From Sphingomonadales bacterium (lineage in GTDB: Bacteria > Pseudomonadota > Alphaproteobacteria > Sphingomonadales > Sphingomonadaceae): DNA of 64,000 nt. Shown here one piece after another: positions 31,334 to 40,875 of the stretch. A program made the translations under genes and the position numbers. The notes beneath the pieces are model-generated. The model was not told the DNA's origin, searched no databases, and saw only the letters and a list, made by a program, of their open reading frames with translations. The stretch is from the NCBI GenBank assembly GCA_028870315.1, contig JAGWPW010000045.1, forward strand, positions 1 to 64,000, written 5' to 3'. Position 1 is the first letter of the stretch. Each line of letters opens with the position of its first letter.

Positions 31334-32317
31334 ATGTTTTCCGCGATCGTGATCGACAAGACCGACGCCGGCCAGACCGTTGCCGTCAGGAGCCTGGATG
31401 AAAGCCAGCTGCCCGAAGGCGATGTGACGATCGACGTTCAATATTCGACGATCAATTTCAAGGACGGGCTGGCAATCACCGGCACCAGCCCGGTGGTGCG
31501 CAAGTTCCCGATGGTGCCGGGCATCGACCTCGTCGGCACGGTGCGCGAAAGCAGCCATGGCGACTGGAAGCCGGGCGATACCGTCGTCCTCAACGGCTGG
31601 GGCGTGGGCGAGGGCCATTGGGGCGGGCTCGCGCAGAAGGCGCGGCTCAAGGGCGACTGGCTGGTGCCGCTGCCCGCGGCGTTCACGCCGAAACAGGCGA
31701 TGGCGATCGGCACCGCGGGCTATACCGCCGCGCTCTGCGTCGATGCGCTGGTCGGCCATGGGGTGAAGCCCGAGCAGGGTGAAGTGCTGGTGACCGGCGC
31801 GACCGGCGGGGTCGGCAGCGTCGCGGTGGCGCTGCTCGCAAGGGCGGGGTTCACCGTTGCTGCCTCCTCGGGAAAGACAAGCGAGGGCGATTACCTCAAG
31901 AAACTCGGCGCAACGTCGATCATCGACCGCGCCGAACTGAGCGAAAAGGGCAAGCCGCTGCAGCGCGAGCGCTGGGCGGGGGTGGTCGATTCGGTGGGCA
32001 GCCACACGCTGGCGAACGCGCTGGCGCAGACGAAATATCAGGGCGTCGTGGCCGCCTGCGGCCTTGCGCAAGGTGCCGATCTGCCCGGCACGGTCATGCC
32101 TTTCATCCTGCGCGGGGTCAGCCTTGTCGGGGTCGATAGCGTGATGGCGCCAAGGGCGCCGCGCATGGCCGCCTGGGCACGGCTGGCGCGCGATCTCGAT
32201 CCGGCGCTCCTTGACGTCATCGGCGTAGAGACCGGGCTGGAAGGGGCGATCTCGGCGGCCTCGGCGATCGTCGCCGGCAAGGTGCGCGGCCGCGTCATCG
32301 TCGACGTCAACCGCTGA
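31334..32317 (+). CDS. acuI: Acryloyl-CoA reductase / YhdH-AcuI-type MDR oxidoreductase
   Basis: [48 protein letters not shown]. Confidence 0.9.
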   Translation: MFSAIVIDKTDAGQTVAVRSLDESQLPEGDVTIDVQYSTINFKDGLAITGTSPVVRKFPMVPGIDLVGTVRESSHGDWKPGDTVVLNGWGVGEGHWGGLAQKARLKGDWLVPLPAAFTPKQAMAIGTAGYTAALCVDALVGHGVKPEQGEVLVTGATGGVGSVAVALLARAGFTVAASSGKTSEGDYLKKLGATSIIDRAELSEKGKPLQRERWAGVVDSVGSHTLANALAQTKYQGVVAACGLAQGADLPGTVMPFILRGVSLVGVDSVMAPRAPRMAAWARLARDLDPALLDVIGVETGLEGAISAASAIVAGKVRGRVIVDVNR

Positions 32318-32331
32318 TCCGGGCGGGCGCG

Positions 32332-34023
32332 ATGAACGAGGGCGCCGGGGGGCTGTCGCTGCTGCGCGGCATTCCGCTCGACGAGGAGCAGGGCATCGGC
32401 GCGCTGACCCTTGCCGGCTGGCTGCGCGAGATCCGTGATCGCTACGGCCCGGCCGAGGCCGCGGTGCTGCGCGAGGGCGATGCGGTCGAACGCTGGACCT
32501 ACGATGATCTGTGGACGCAGGCGATGGCGGTCGCGCGGGCGCTGGTCGGTTGCGGGATAGGCAAGGGGACGCGGGTCGGCATCCTCATGACCAACCGGCT
32601 CGAATTTCTTGGCTGCGTGCTCGGCACCGCGCTCGCCGGCGGCCTCGCGACACCGATCAGCACCTTCTACACCGCACCCGAACTCGACGAGGTGGTGCAG
32701 GCGGCGGGAATCTCGATCCTGCTGGTCGAACGCCGCGTGCTCAGGAAGGACTTCGTCGCCATGCTCGCCGGGCTTGAGCCGGCGATCCTGTCGGGCAGCC
32801 CGGCACAGGAACTCGCCTCGCTGCGCTTTCCCTGGCTGCGCCGCATCGCGATGATCGGCGCCGAGCCGGCGGATGGGCGCGTCGAGGACTGGAAGGGCTT
32901 TCTCGCCCGCGGCGACGGCGTGTCCGAGGCGCGGATCGCGGCGACGGCGGCGGCGGTGAAGCCCAGCGATCCGGGCCTGCTCCTGTTTTCCTCGGGCTCG
33001 ACCGGCAAGGCCAAGGGCATCCTTTCGGCGAACCGCGCGGTCTGTCTCCAGCTCTGGCGCTGGCCGAAATGGTACAATATCCAGACCCCGCCGCGGACCT
33101 GGTCGGCGAACGGTTTCTTCTGGTCGGGCAATTTCGTCATGGCGCTGGGCGGCACGCTGTCCTCGGGCGGTTCGCTGGTGCTCCAGCGCTGGTTCGATGC
33201 CGAGGACGCGCTGCGGGTGATGGAGGCGGAAAAGGTCACCATGCCGCTCGCCTGGCCGCATCAATGGGCACAACTGACCGCCGCGCCCAATTATGCCACG
33301 ACCGATCTTTCATCGCTGCATTACATCGACATGCGCATGCCGCTCGCGCGTCATCCGACGGTGACGACGCAATGGCTCGAACCCGGCCAGGCCTATGGCA
33401 ATACCGAGACCTTCACGCTGATCACGGTGTTCGCCTCGGGCACGCCAGCCGAGGTTTCGGGCGACAGCCATGGGGTGCCGACCGCGGGATCGACGATCAA
33501 GATCGTCGATCCGCTCACCGGCGTCACGCTCGCGCGCGGCGAACGCGGCGAGATCGCGGTCAAGGGGCCGACGCTGATGCTCGGCTATCTCGGGGTGCCG
33601 CTCGATGAATCGCTCGATGATGAAGGCTTCCTGCGCACCAGCGACGGCGGCTATGTCGACGAGGCCGGCCGGCTGGTGTGGGAAGGCCGGCTGAACGACA
33701 TCATCAAGACCGGCGGCGCCAATGTCTCGCCGCTCGAAATCGACGCAGTGCTGCGCGAATGCCCGGGGGTGAAGATCGTCCAGACCGTCGGGGTTCCCGA
33801 CGAGCTGCTCGGCGAGATGGTGGTCTCCTGCATCGTCGCGCATGACGGCGCGGTGATCGACGAGGAGGCGGTGCGCGCCTTCGCGAAGACCCGGCTCGCA
33901 AGCTACAAGCTGCCGCGCCGGGTGCTGCTGTTCGCCGAGCACGAACTGGCGACGACCGGCTCGGCCAAGGTGAAGACGGCGGAACTGCGCAAGCTCGCCG
34001 CCGACCGGTTGCGCGCCGCCTAG
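32332..34023 (+). CDS. AMP-dependent acyl-CoA synthetase
   Basis: LLFSSGSTGKAKGILSANRA, GNTETFTLITVFASG, WEGRLNDIIKTGGANVSPLEID. Confidence 0.9.
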   Translation: MNEGAGGLSLLRGIPLDEEQGIGALTLAGWLREIRDRYGPAEAAVLREGDAVERWTYDDLWTQAMAVARALVGCGIGKGTRVGILMTNRLEFLGCVLGTALAGGLATPISTFYTAPELDEVVQAAGISILLVERRVLRKDFVAMLAGLEPAILSGSPAQELASLRFPWLRRIAMIGAEPADGRVEDWKGFLARGDGVSEARIAATAAAVKPSDPGLLLFSSGSTGKAKGILSANRAVCLQLWRWPKWYNIQTPPRTWSANGFFWSGNFVMALGGTLSSGGSLVLQRWFDAEDALRVMEAEKVTMPLAWPHQWAQLTAAPNYATTDLSSLHYIDMRMPLARHPTVTTQWLEPGQAYGNTETFTLITVFASGTPAEVSGDSHGVPTAGSTIKIVDPLTGVTLARGERGEIAVKGPTLMLGYLGVPLDESLDDEGFLRTSDGGYVDEAGRLVWEGRLNDIIKTGGANVSPLEIDAVLRECPGVKIVQTVGVPDELLGEMVVSCIVAHDGAVIDEEAVRAFAKTRLASYKLPRRVLLFAEHELATTGSAKVKTAELRKLAADRLRAA

Positions 34024-34114
34024 ATCGCAGCGCGCGCCCGGTTTCACGGGGGGGCGGGGCGCAAGGCGCGCGCGGCATCGACACTCCCGCGATTGGGCTT
34101 TACAGGCCGCGGCG

Positions 34115-35257
34115 ATGAACCACACCGATCGCGATCTGCTGCCCGAGGGGCTCGAAGACCGGCTGCCGGCCGCCGCCGCCGCCGCCGCGCGCGTTACCGC
34201 GGCGATGACCGCGGTGATGGCGAGCCATGGCTATGCGCCGCTCCAGCCGCCGGCGATCGAATTCGAACGCTCGCTCGCCAGCCGCATGGCCGGGATCGAG
34301 CCACGGCGGATGTTCCGCTTCGTCGATCCTTCGAGCCTGCGCACGCTGGCGCTGCGTTCGGACATCACGCCGCAGGTCGGGCGCATCGCCGCGACGCGGC
34401 TTGCAGGCGCGGCGCGGCCGCTGCGGCTCAGCTATGCGGGGCAGGTGGTGACGATCACCGGCGCGGGGCTCGAACCAGCGCGCGAGCGCTTGCAGATCGG
34501 CGCCGAGATCATCGGCAGCGACAGCGTGGCGGCGGCAGGCGAAGCGGTGGCGCTGGCGATCGAGGCGCTGGGCGCGGCGGGGGCACGCGCGATCTCGGTC
34601 GATTTCACCCTGCCCGATCTCGTCGATGCGCTGGCAGACGGCGCGCTGCCGCTGCCGGCATCGGCGCGCGAGGCGGTGCGCCGCGAGCTTGACGCCAAGG
34701 ATGCGGGCGCGCTGGTTGCGGCGGGCGGGCGCGCCTATCTGCCGCTGCTGCACGCGACCGGGCCGTTCGAGGCCGCGATCGCCCGGCTCGATGGAATCGC
34801 CAGCGCCCATCCCGCGGCCGGGCCGGTGCTCGGCCCGCGCATCGCGGCGCTGCGCGCCATCGCCGCGCGCCTCGGGCAGAGCGCGCGGCTGACCCTCGAT
34901 CCCTCCGAACGGCATGGCTTCGAATATCAAAGCTGGTTCGGCTTCGTCATCTATGCGCAAGGGCTGCGCGGCGCGCTGGGCCGTGGCGGCAGCTACACCA
35001 TTCTCGGCGAGGGGCAGGGCGCGCGCGAGCCGGCGGTCGGTTTCTCGCTCTATCCCGATCCGCTGATCGAGCATCTCGCCGTGGCAGGCGACGCGGCGGA
35101 GCCGATGCTGTTCCTGCCGCTCGATCACGATTTTTCGGCAGCGGCGCGGCTGCGCGGCGCGGGCTGGCGCACGCTCGCCGCGCTTTCGCCAGGCGATGAT
35201 CCGCGCGCGCTCGGCTGCACGCATCGCCTTGCCGGCGATGCGGCGGTGGCGCTCTGA
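34115..35257 (+). CDS. hisZ: ATP phosphoribosyltransferase regulatory subunit
   Basis: HisRS-like fold: LLPEGLEDRLP, PPAIEFERSLASRM, MFRFVDPSSLRTLALRSDITPQVGRIAATRL. Confidence 0.9.
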   Translation: MNHTDRDLLPEGLEDRLPAAAAAAARVTAAMTAVMASHGYAPLQPPAIEFERSLASRMAGIEPRRMFRFVDPSSLRTLALRSDITPQVGRIAATRLAGAARPLRLSYAGQVVTITGAGLEPARERLQIGAEIIGSDSVAAAGEAVALAIEALGAAGARAISVDFTLPDLVDALADGALPLPASAREAVRRELDAKDAGALVAAGGRAYLPLLHATGPFEAAIARLDGIASAHPAAGPVLGPRIAALRAIAARLGQSARLTLDPSERHGFEYQSWFGFVIYAQGLRGALGRGGSYTILGEGQGAREPAVGFSLYPDPLIEHLAVAGDAAEPMLFLPLDHDFSAAARLRGAGWRTLAALSPGDDPRALGCTHRLAGDAAVAL

Positions 35258-35343
35258 GACGCGGCTGCGGCTTGCCCTTGCCACCGGCTTTGGCTACCTG
35301 CCGGCCGTTCCCGAACATCTTGTAGCAGGAAGGGCCGCGAGAC

Positions 35344-36633
35344 TTGGCCAACGTCACCGTGATCGGCGCCCAGTGGGGCGATGAAGGCAAGGGCAAGATC
35401 GTCGACTGGCTGGCAAGCCGCGCCGATGCCGTGGTGCGCTTCCAGGGCGGGCATAACGCCGGCCATACGCTGGTCGTCGGCAACCAGACCTACAAGCTGA
35501 GCCTGCTGCCCTCGGGGATCGTGCGCGGAACGCTGTCGATCATCGGCAATGGCGTGGTGCTCGATCCCTGGGCGCTCAAGGATGAATTCGCCAGGCTCGA
35601 AGCGCAGGGCGTCGCCATCAACCGCGACAATTTCGCGATCGCCGACAATTGCCCGCTGATCCTGCCTGTCCACCGCGAACTCGACGGGCTGCGCGAGGCG
35701 GCGGCGGGCAGCGGCAAGATCGGCACCACCGGCCGCGGCATCGGCCCTGCCTATGAAGACAAGGTCGGCCGCCGCGCGATCCGGGTCTGCGACCTTGGCC
35801 ATCTCGATTCGCTCACCGCGCAGCTCGACCGGCTCTGCGCGCATCATGACGCGCTGCGCGCGGGCTTCGGCGAAGCGCCGGTCGATCGCGCGGGCCTGGT
35901 TGCCGCGCTGGCGGAAATCGCGCCCTTCGTCCTCCAGTTCGCCGAGCCGGTATGGCAGCGGCTCAACAAGGTGAAGCGCGCGGGTGCGCGCATCCTGTTC
36001 GAGGGCGCGCAGGGCGTGCTGCTCGACGTCGATCACGGAACCTATCCCTTCGTCACCAGCTCGAACACGGTGAGCGGCACCGCGGCGAGCGGTTCGGGGC
36101 TCGGTCCGGGGGCGACCGGCTTCGTGCTCGGCATCGTCAAGGCCTATACGACCCGCGTCGGCGCCGGCCCGTTCCCGACCGAGCTTGAGGACGAGGTCGG
36201 CCAGCGCCTTGGCGAAAAGGGCCATGAATTCGGCACGGTCACCGGGCGCAAGCGCCGCTGTGGCTGGTTCGATGCGGTGCTGGTGCGCCAGAGCTGCGCG
36301 ATTTCGGGGGTGACCGGCGTCGCGCTGACCAAGCTCGACGTGCTCGACGGCTTCGACCGGGTGCGGATCTGCACCGGCTATCGCCTCGGCGGCCGCGTGC
36401 TCGACTATTTCCCGAGCCAGGCGAGCGAGCAGGCCGAGGTCGAGCCGATCTACGAGGAGATCGAGGGCTGGCGCGAGACCACCGCCGGCGCGCGCAGCTG
36501 GGCCGATCTGCCGGCGCAGGCGATCAAATACATCACCCGCGTGCAGGAACTGATCGAATGCCCGGTGGCGCTGGTCTCGACCAGCCCCGAGCGCGACGAC
36601 ACGATCCTGGTGCGCGATCCCTTCGCGGATTGA
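35344..36633 (+). CDS. purA: Adenylosuccinate synthetase
   Basis: TTG start; [46 protein letters not shown]. Confidence 0.97.
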   Translation: MANVTVIGAQWGDEGKGKIVDWLASRADAVVRFQGGHNAGHTLVVGNQTYKLSLLPSGIVRGTLSIIGNGVVLDPWALKDEFARLEAQGVAINRDNFAIADNCPLILPVHRELDGLREAAAGSGKIGTTGRGIGPAYEDKVGRRAIRVCDLGHLDSLTAQLDRLCAHHDALRAGFGEAPVDRAGLVAALAEIAPFVLQFAEPVWQRLNKVKRAGARILFEGAQGVLLDVDHGTYPFVTSSNTVSGTAASGSGLGPGATGFVLGIVKAYTTRVGAGPFPTELEDEVGQRLGEKGHEFGTVTGRKRRCGWFDAVLVRQSCAISGVTGVALTKLDVLDGFDRVRICTGYRLGGRVLDYFPSQASEQAEVEPIYEEIEGWRETTAGARSWADLPAQAIKYITRVQELIECPVALVSTSPERDDTILVRDPFAD

Positions 36634-36763
36634 GGTGCCGATCGGAACGGGTCGATAATGGAACGGGTTTGCTCCGCTTTCGATCTTGCTATGTTCTCGT
36701 TTTGACTTGACGGGCGCGGCGTACGCGCGCAGACTTGCCGGGTAAATCCGGAGTCACGCCGCC

Positions 36764-37792
36764 ATGCCCATCGCCCGTCTTGCCCCCGTTGCCGATAATT
36801 TCGATTATGGCGCCCCGGCCGGCGATGCCGCTGGCCTGGGGCTGTCGCTGTCGATCTTCGCTGACCGCGCGCATCTGCGCGGTGAACTACGCGAGGATGG
36901 GCAAAGCGCGGGATTCCGCATTGCCGAGGTTGCGGCGCTCGATGCGCTGCGTGACGGGGCGGTGCGGCCGCTGGGGGAAGTGGTGCTGCTCGATTGCCCG
37001 GTGGTCGATGGCGCGGTGCTCGCCTCGCTGGCGCGGATCGACCTGCGCGCCGCGCATGCGGGTGCGATGGTGATCGTCTCGACCAGCCTTGCCGCACTCG
37101 ACGATGTCTTTGCCTGCCTCGACCAGTCGCGGCCCCAGATTCTCGTCGATCCGGGCCGCGCGGAGCGGTTGATCGCATTGGGGCAGGTGCTGGCGCGGCT
37201 GCCGGGGCGCCGGGTGCGCGAATTGTCCGAGGAGGATCGCCTCGTTCTGCTGCGGCTCAGCGAGCAGGTGGCGCTGATCGCCGAGCGTATGGAAGGACTG
37301 CGTCCACAAGAGGTGCGGCGATCCCCGGCCGGCCCGCCTGCGCAGGACGGCGCGTCACCGCTGTTCCGGTTCACTGCCGCCGCCACTGGCGCAGCGCGGC
37401 AGCCGGCGGCGGCGCAAGCGGGTGACCAGCTCGTCAGGCCGGCGCTTCCCGATCCGCGGCTCATGCGCCGGATAATCCGCCAGCGGCAGATGCGGGCGCG
37501 TTTTTTCGATGCCGAGCTGTTTGCCGATCCCGCCTGGGACATGCTGCTCGATCTGACCGCCGCGCGCGCCGAAAAATCGCGCGTCTCGGTTACCAGCCTG
37601 TGCATCGCCTCGGGCGTGCCGCCAACGACGGCGCTGCGCTGGATCGGGCAGATGACCGAAGCGGGGCTGCTGCAAAGGCACGAGGACGAGACCGACCGGC
37701 GCCGCGCCTTCATAACACTGACCGAAAAGGCGGCGATGGGCATGGCGGACTATTTCGCCGAGCTTGGCGAAGCCGCGATGAGCGCGGTTTAG
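36764..37792 (+). CDS. Winged-helix (MarR-like C-terminal) DNA-binding protein with non-canonical N-terminal domain
   Basis: SRVSVTSLCIASGVPPTTALRWIGQMTEAGLLQRHEDETDRRRAFITLTEKA. Confidence 0.75.
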   Translation: MPIARLAPVADNFDYGAPAGDAAGLGLSLSIFADRAHLRGELREDGQSAGFRIAEVAALDALRDGAVRPLGEVVLLDCPVVDGAVLASLARIDLRAAHAGAMVIVSTSLAALDDVFACLDQSRPQILVDPGRAERLIALGQVLARLPGRRVRELSEEDRLVLLRLSEQVALIAERMEGLRPQEVRRSPAGPPAQDGASPLFRFTAAATGAARQPAAAQAGDQLVRPALPDPRLMRRIIRQRQMRARFFDAELFADPAWDMLLDLTAARAEKSRVSVTSLCIASGVPPTTALRWIGQMTEAGLLQRHEDETDRRRAFITLTEKAAMGMADYFAELGEAAMSAV

Positions 37793-37827
37793 CAGGTTGG
37801 CGCGGGTCGCTGTGTACCGTTCCCAAG

Positions 37828-37853
37828 CCTGCCCCCCGCCGGGGAGGGGCAGG
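37828..37853. repeat. Hairpin-forming inverted repeat in the convergent intergenic region
   Basis: CCTGCCCC-CCGCCGGGGA-GGGGCAGG, 8-bp perfect arms. Confidence 0.7.
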
Positions 37854-37855
37854 AG

Positions 37856-37911
37856 CCGATGCCATCGCCGTCGCAGGGTTTGCAATGCGTCTTTCGGTCC
37901 GATGGCATCGG
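37856..37911. repeat. 12-bp perfect inverted repeat with 32-bp loop
   Basis: CCGATGCCATCG (37856-37867) / CGATGGCATCGG (37900-37911). Confidence 0.75.
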
Positions 37912-37985
37912 ATATTGCGGCGGTCATCGTCCGACCGCTTCCGCCGAAACGCCGCCACGTCCCGTTTGGCGCGGTACGCCGGAGA

Positions 37986-39152
37986 TCAATCCTTGGCCAG
38001 CAGCAGCGCGGCGGCGAGCGGTCCGCCCCCCGATGTCGCGACCGCGACCCGGGGATCGCCCGGGATCTGCCGCGCACCGCCCGTCCCGCGCAGTTGCACC
38101 ACCGCCTCATGCGCGAAGCCGAAGCCGTGGAGCCGGCCGGCGCCGATCTGGCCGCCCGCGGTGTTGAGCGGCAGTTCGCCGTCGCGGGCGATGCGCTTGC
38201 CGCCTTCGATGAAGCGATGGCCCTCGCCGACCGGGCAGAAGCCCAGCGCTTCGAGCCAGGTGATCGGGAAGAAGGCGAAGCCATCGTAGAACTGGACGCA
38301 ATCGACGTCGCCGGGCTTGTAGTCGGTCTTCGCCCAGAGGTCGGGGCCGGTGGCGTAGGAGGCCATCCATTCGGCCTGGTCCCAGCTCCAGCGATCGACC
38401 TTGCCGGCGCTGGCGGCGATGCGGATCGGGGTCGAGCGGACATCGCCCAGCGCATCGCCCGCCGAGACGATGATCACCGTCGAGCAATCGGTGAAGCGGT
38501 CGCAGTCATGAAGGCAGAAGGGCGAGGTGATCGGCCGCGCATTCATGTATTCATCGAGGCTCAGCGGCTTTTTGGTGATCGCGCGCGCCGCGGGATTGAG
38601 CAGCGCGTTGCGGTTGGCGTTGAGCGCCACCTGAGCCAGCTGCTCGCGGGTCATGCCATAGCGGTGCATGTGGCGCATCGCATATTGCGCCACCCAGCAC
38701 GCCGCCGAAAGCGCGAAGAACGGCGCGGTCCATTGCGAATAGCCGTCGACCGTGTCGCGGCGCAGCGCCGGGAATTCCTCGGGCCGGCTCATCGCCGCGG
38801 CTTCATAGACGGTGCGGAAGCACAGGACGTGGCGCGCCTGCCCGGTCCTGACCGCATTCGCCGCCTCGGCGATCGCCGAAAGCTGCGCGGGGATTTCGCC
38901 GCCACCGAAATGCCAGCGCGCGCTGATCCCCATCGCCTCGATCACCTCATCGACCCCGCAGGGCGAGAAGCCGAGATAGCCGTGGCTCTTGCCCGGATAG
39001 GAGGCAACGCCGTCGATCTCGGCCAGGGTCAGCCCGGCGTCGGCCAGCGCCTCGACGATCGCATCCTTGGTAAGCCCCATCGGCGAGCGGGTGAGGCGGA
39101 CCCCGACCTCGGACTGGCCGACGCCGGTGATATAGGCTTCGGGCATGGCCAT
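37986..39152 (-). CDS. Thiolase-like protein (acetyl-CoA acetyltransferase/SCP-x or retro-aldolase type)
   Basis: AYITGVGQSEVGVRLTRSPMGLTKDAIVEALADAGL...SPFCLHDCDRFTDCSTVIIVS...CVQFYDGFAFFPITWLEALGF; adjacent DUF35. Confidence 0.87.
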   Translation of the reverse strand: MAMPEAYITGVGQSEVGVRLTRSPMGLTKDAIVEALADAGLTLAEIDGVASYPGKSHGYLGFSPCGVDEVIEAMGISARWHFGGGEIPAQLSAIAEAANAVRTGQARHVLCFRTVYEAAAMSRPEEFPALRRDTVDGYSQWTAPFFALSAACWVAQYAMRHMHRYGMTREQLAQVALNANRNALLNPAARAITKKPLSLDEYMNARPITSPFCLHDCDRFTDCSTVIIVSAGDALGDVRSTPIRIAASAGKVDRWSWDQAEWMASYATGPDLWAKTDYKPGDVDCVQFYDGFAFFPITWLEALGFCPVGEGHRFIEGGKRIARDGELPLNTAGGQIGAGRLHGFGFAHEAVVQLRGTGGARQIPGDPRVAVATSGGGPLAAALLLAKD

Positions 39153-39155
39153 GGT

Positions 39156-39560
39156 TCAGCGCACCCTTTCGAACAGGGGAAACCAGATGCCGTCCTGTTC
39201 CTCGAAGGTGACCTTGACGGGATCGTCGAAGCCCACCTCCTCGACCGGACAATGGACGATATTGGTGGTGAGGACGACATCGGGCACGCCATCGAGCCGG
39301 ACGCGGGCGATGACGAAGGGCACTTCCAGCCCCGGCAGCCACGGCTGTGAATTGATCGTATAGGTCTCGATCGCGCCGGTGCCGGCGACCGCGACCGGCG
39401 CCATCGCTTCCGACTGGCAATGGCGGCAGATGCGCCGGGGCGGATGGGTGAAGCGCCCGCAGTCGGCGCATTGCATCATGTTGAGCTTGCCCTCGGCGCC
39501 GCCCGTCCAGAAGGCGCGGTTATCGTCGTCGAGCTTGGGGCGCGGGCGCGGCGGGTTCAT
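39156..39560 (-). CDS. DUF35 OB-fold / Zn-ribbon protein
   Basis: MQCADCGRFTHPPRRICRHCQSEAM four-Cys ribbon followed by an OB-fold-like region. Confidence 0.9.
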   Translation of the reverse strand: MNPPRPRPKLDDDNRAFWTGGAEGKLNMMQCADCGRFTHPPRRICRHCQSEAMAPVAVAGTGAIETYTINSQPWLPGLEVPFVIARVRLDGVPDVVLTTNIVHCPVEEVGFDDPVKVTFEEQDGIWFPLFERVR

Positions 39561-39648
39561 GGCAGGGGCTCCTGAAGCGGCGCCTGTGTCAAGCAGGCCG
39601 GCGCGGGGGCTGGCAAGGGCGGGGCCGCAGTCATCGTCGTGGCGGGGC

Positions 39649-40815
39649 TCACCACCGCCGGCGGCGCTGGCAGGCGAGGGCGCGGCGGCGCAGCGTTTCG
39701 GCGCGCGCCACAGGCGTGATGCGCGGCGTATCGGCGGGAAGATGCGCGGCGATGTCGGCCAGCTTCACCCGTGTGATCGTCGGCAGCGGCTCGCGGTCGC
39801 AATCGTACCAGCGGCCATAGATCCCGCCCTCGCGATAGCCGCAGGGGTCGAGCCAGTTGGGCACGCCCGGATCCTCCAGTGCGATCACCGCATGGAAACG
39901 GCCATCCGAGCCGACATGCGCCTGGTGTCCGTTGAGGCTGGACTGGCGCGTCACGTAGTCGAGCGCGTTGAACAGTGGATCGTTGAGCTGGATGTTCCAA
40001 TAGGGGCGCCGCTCGGGCAGATCGCTGGTGATGACAAGCGCCTCGCCATCGCCGAACTGGAAATTCGCTGGCCAATAGGTCTGCTTGACCAGCGCGCCGG
40101 GCATGCGGATCGGTTCGAAGACATTCCAGCCGACGCGCTCCATCACCGCGTTCTGCATGCCGAAATAGAGCCCGGTCTTGCGCGCGGGAAAGCGCGCCAT
40201 TTCGCCGATGCGCGCGATGATCTCCTCAGGGGTGAGGCGCGGCTTGGGCGCCGCCGGTTCGAGGCACTCGATCGACAGCACCGGATCGACCTCGTTCTCC
40301 CAGTCGTACATGCGATAGCGGGTGTACAGGCCGCGCGCCTCGCGCGCGATCGGCGCCCAAAGACCGGTGTGGCCGGCGGGCCGTTCGGCGCTGAACAGGA
40401 TCTCGAAATTCTCGCCCGGCGCGATGCCGAGATCGTCGCAATCCACCTCGTTATGGCCGTTGGGGCGCGGCATCTCGTCGCGCGTGCCCGAAAGCGCCGC
40501 CTGGCTGGTGAAGGAGAGGATGCGGCAGGTGCCGCGATTGCCCGAGATGCGGTAGGAAAGGTCGCCGCGGATCGGCGACTGGACATAGATGTCGTCGGGG
40601 TTGGGTTGCAGCGTATAGACCGGGTTCCACAAGGGCGCCCAGTCGGGATGCTCGGCATCGGCATGGAAATACATGAAATAGGCATAGGAAAGGCTGGCCA
40701 TCGTCTGGCGGTAGAGATCGGCGCGCAGGGCCGGGTCGTCGGGGCGCCAGGTTTCGCCGATGCGGTCGATCGCGCCCTGAAGCGGGGCGAGCAGGTCGAG
40801 GAGGCTGGTGGTCAT
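39649..40815 (-). CDS. DUF1214-like protein, paralog of 43082-44260
   Basis: WRPDDPALRADLYRQ, EHPDWAPLWNPVYTLQPNPDDIY, DPGVPNWLDPCGYREGGIYGRWYDCD, C-term CQRRRRW. Confidence 0.65.
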   Translation of the reverse strand: MTTSLLDLLAPLQGAIDRIGETWRPDDPALRADLYRQTMASLSYAYFMYFHADAEHPDWAPLWNPVYTLQPNPDDIYVQSPIRGDLSYRISGNRGTCRILSFTSQAALSGTRDEMPRPNGHNEVDCDDLGIAPGENFEILFSAERPAGHTGLWAPIAREARGLYTRYRMYDWENEVDPVLSIECLEPAAPKPRLTPEEIIARIGEMARFPARKTGLYFGMQNAVMERVGWNVFEPIRMPGALVKQTYWPANFQFGDGEALVITSDLPERRPYWNIQLNDPLFNALDYVTRQSSLNGHQAHVGSDGRFHAVIALEDPGVPNWLDPCGYREGGIYGRWYDCDREPLPTITRVKLADIAAHLPADTPRITPVARAETLRRRALACQRRRRW

Positions 40816-40875
40816 GCGCTTTCCTTCACGCCTGGCTGGCGGGTGGCTTCGACAAGCATGGGTCGCCGCGCCGGC

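Noticed and set aside
34165-34192. GCC trinucleotide run in hisZ
   Set aside because: Encodes poly-Ala in an Ala-rich N-terminal helix; common in GC-rich genomes.
36644-36668. Direct repeat GGAACGGGT at 16-bp spacing, considered as LexA-type box
   Set aside because: Spacing does not fit the alphaproteobacterial GAAC-N7-GAAC pattern and it sits just after the purA stop; too weak alone.
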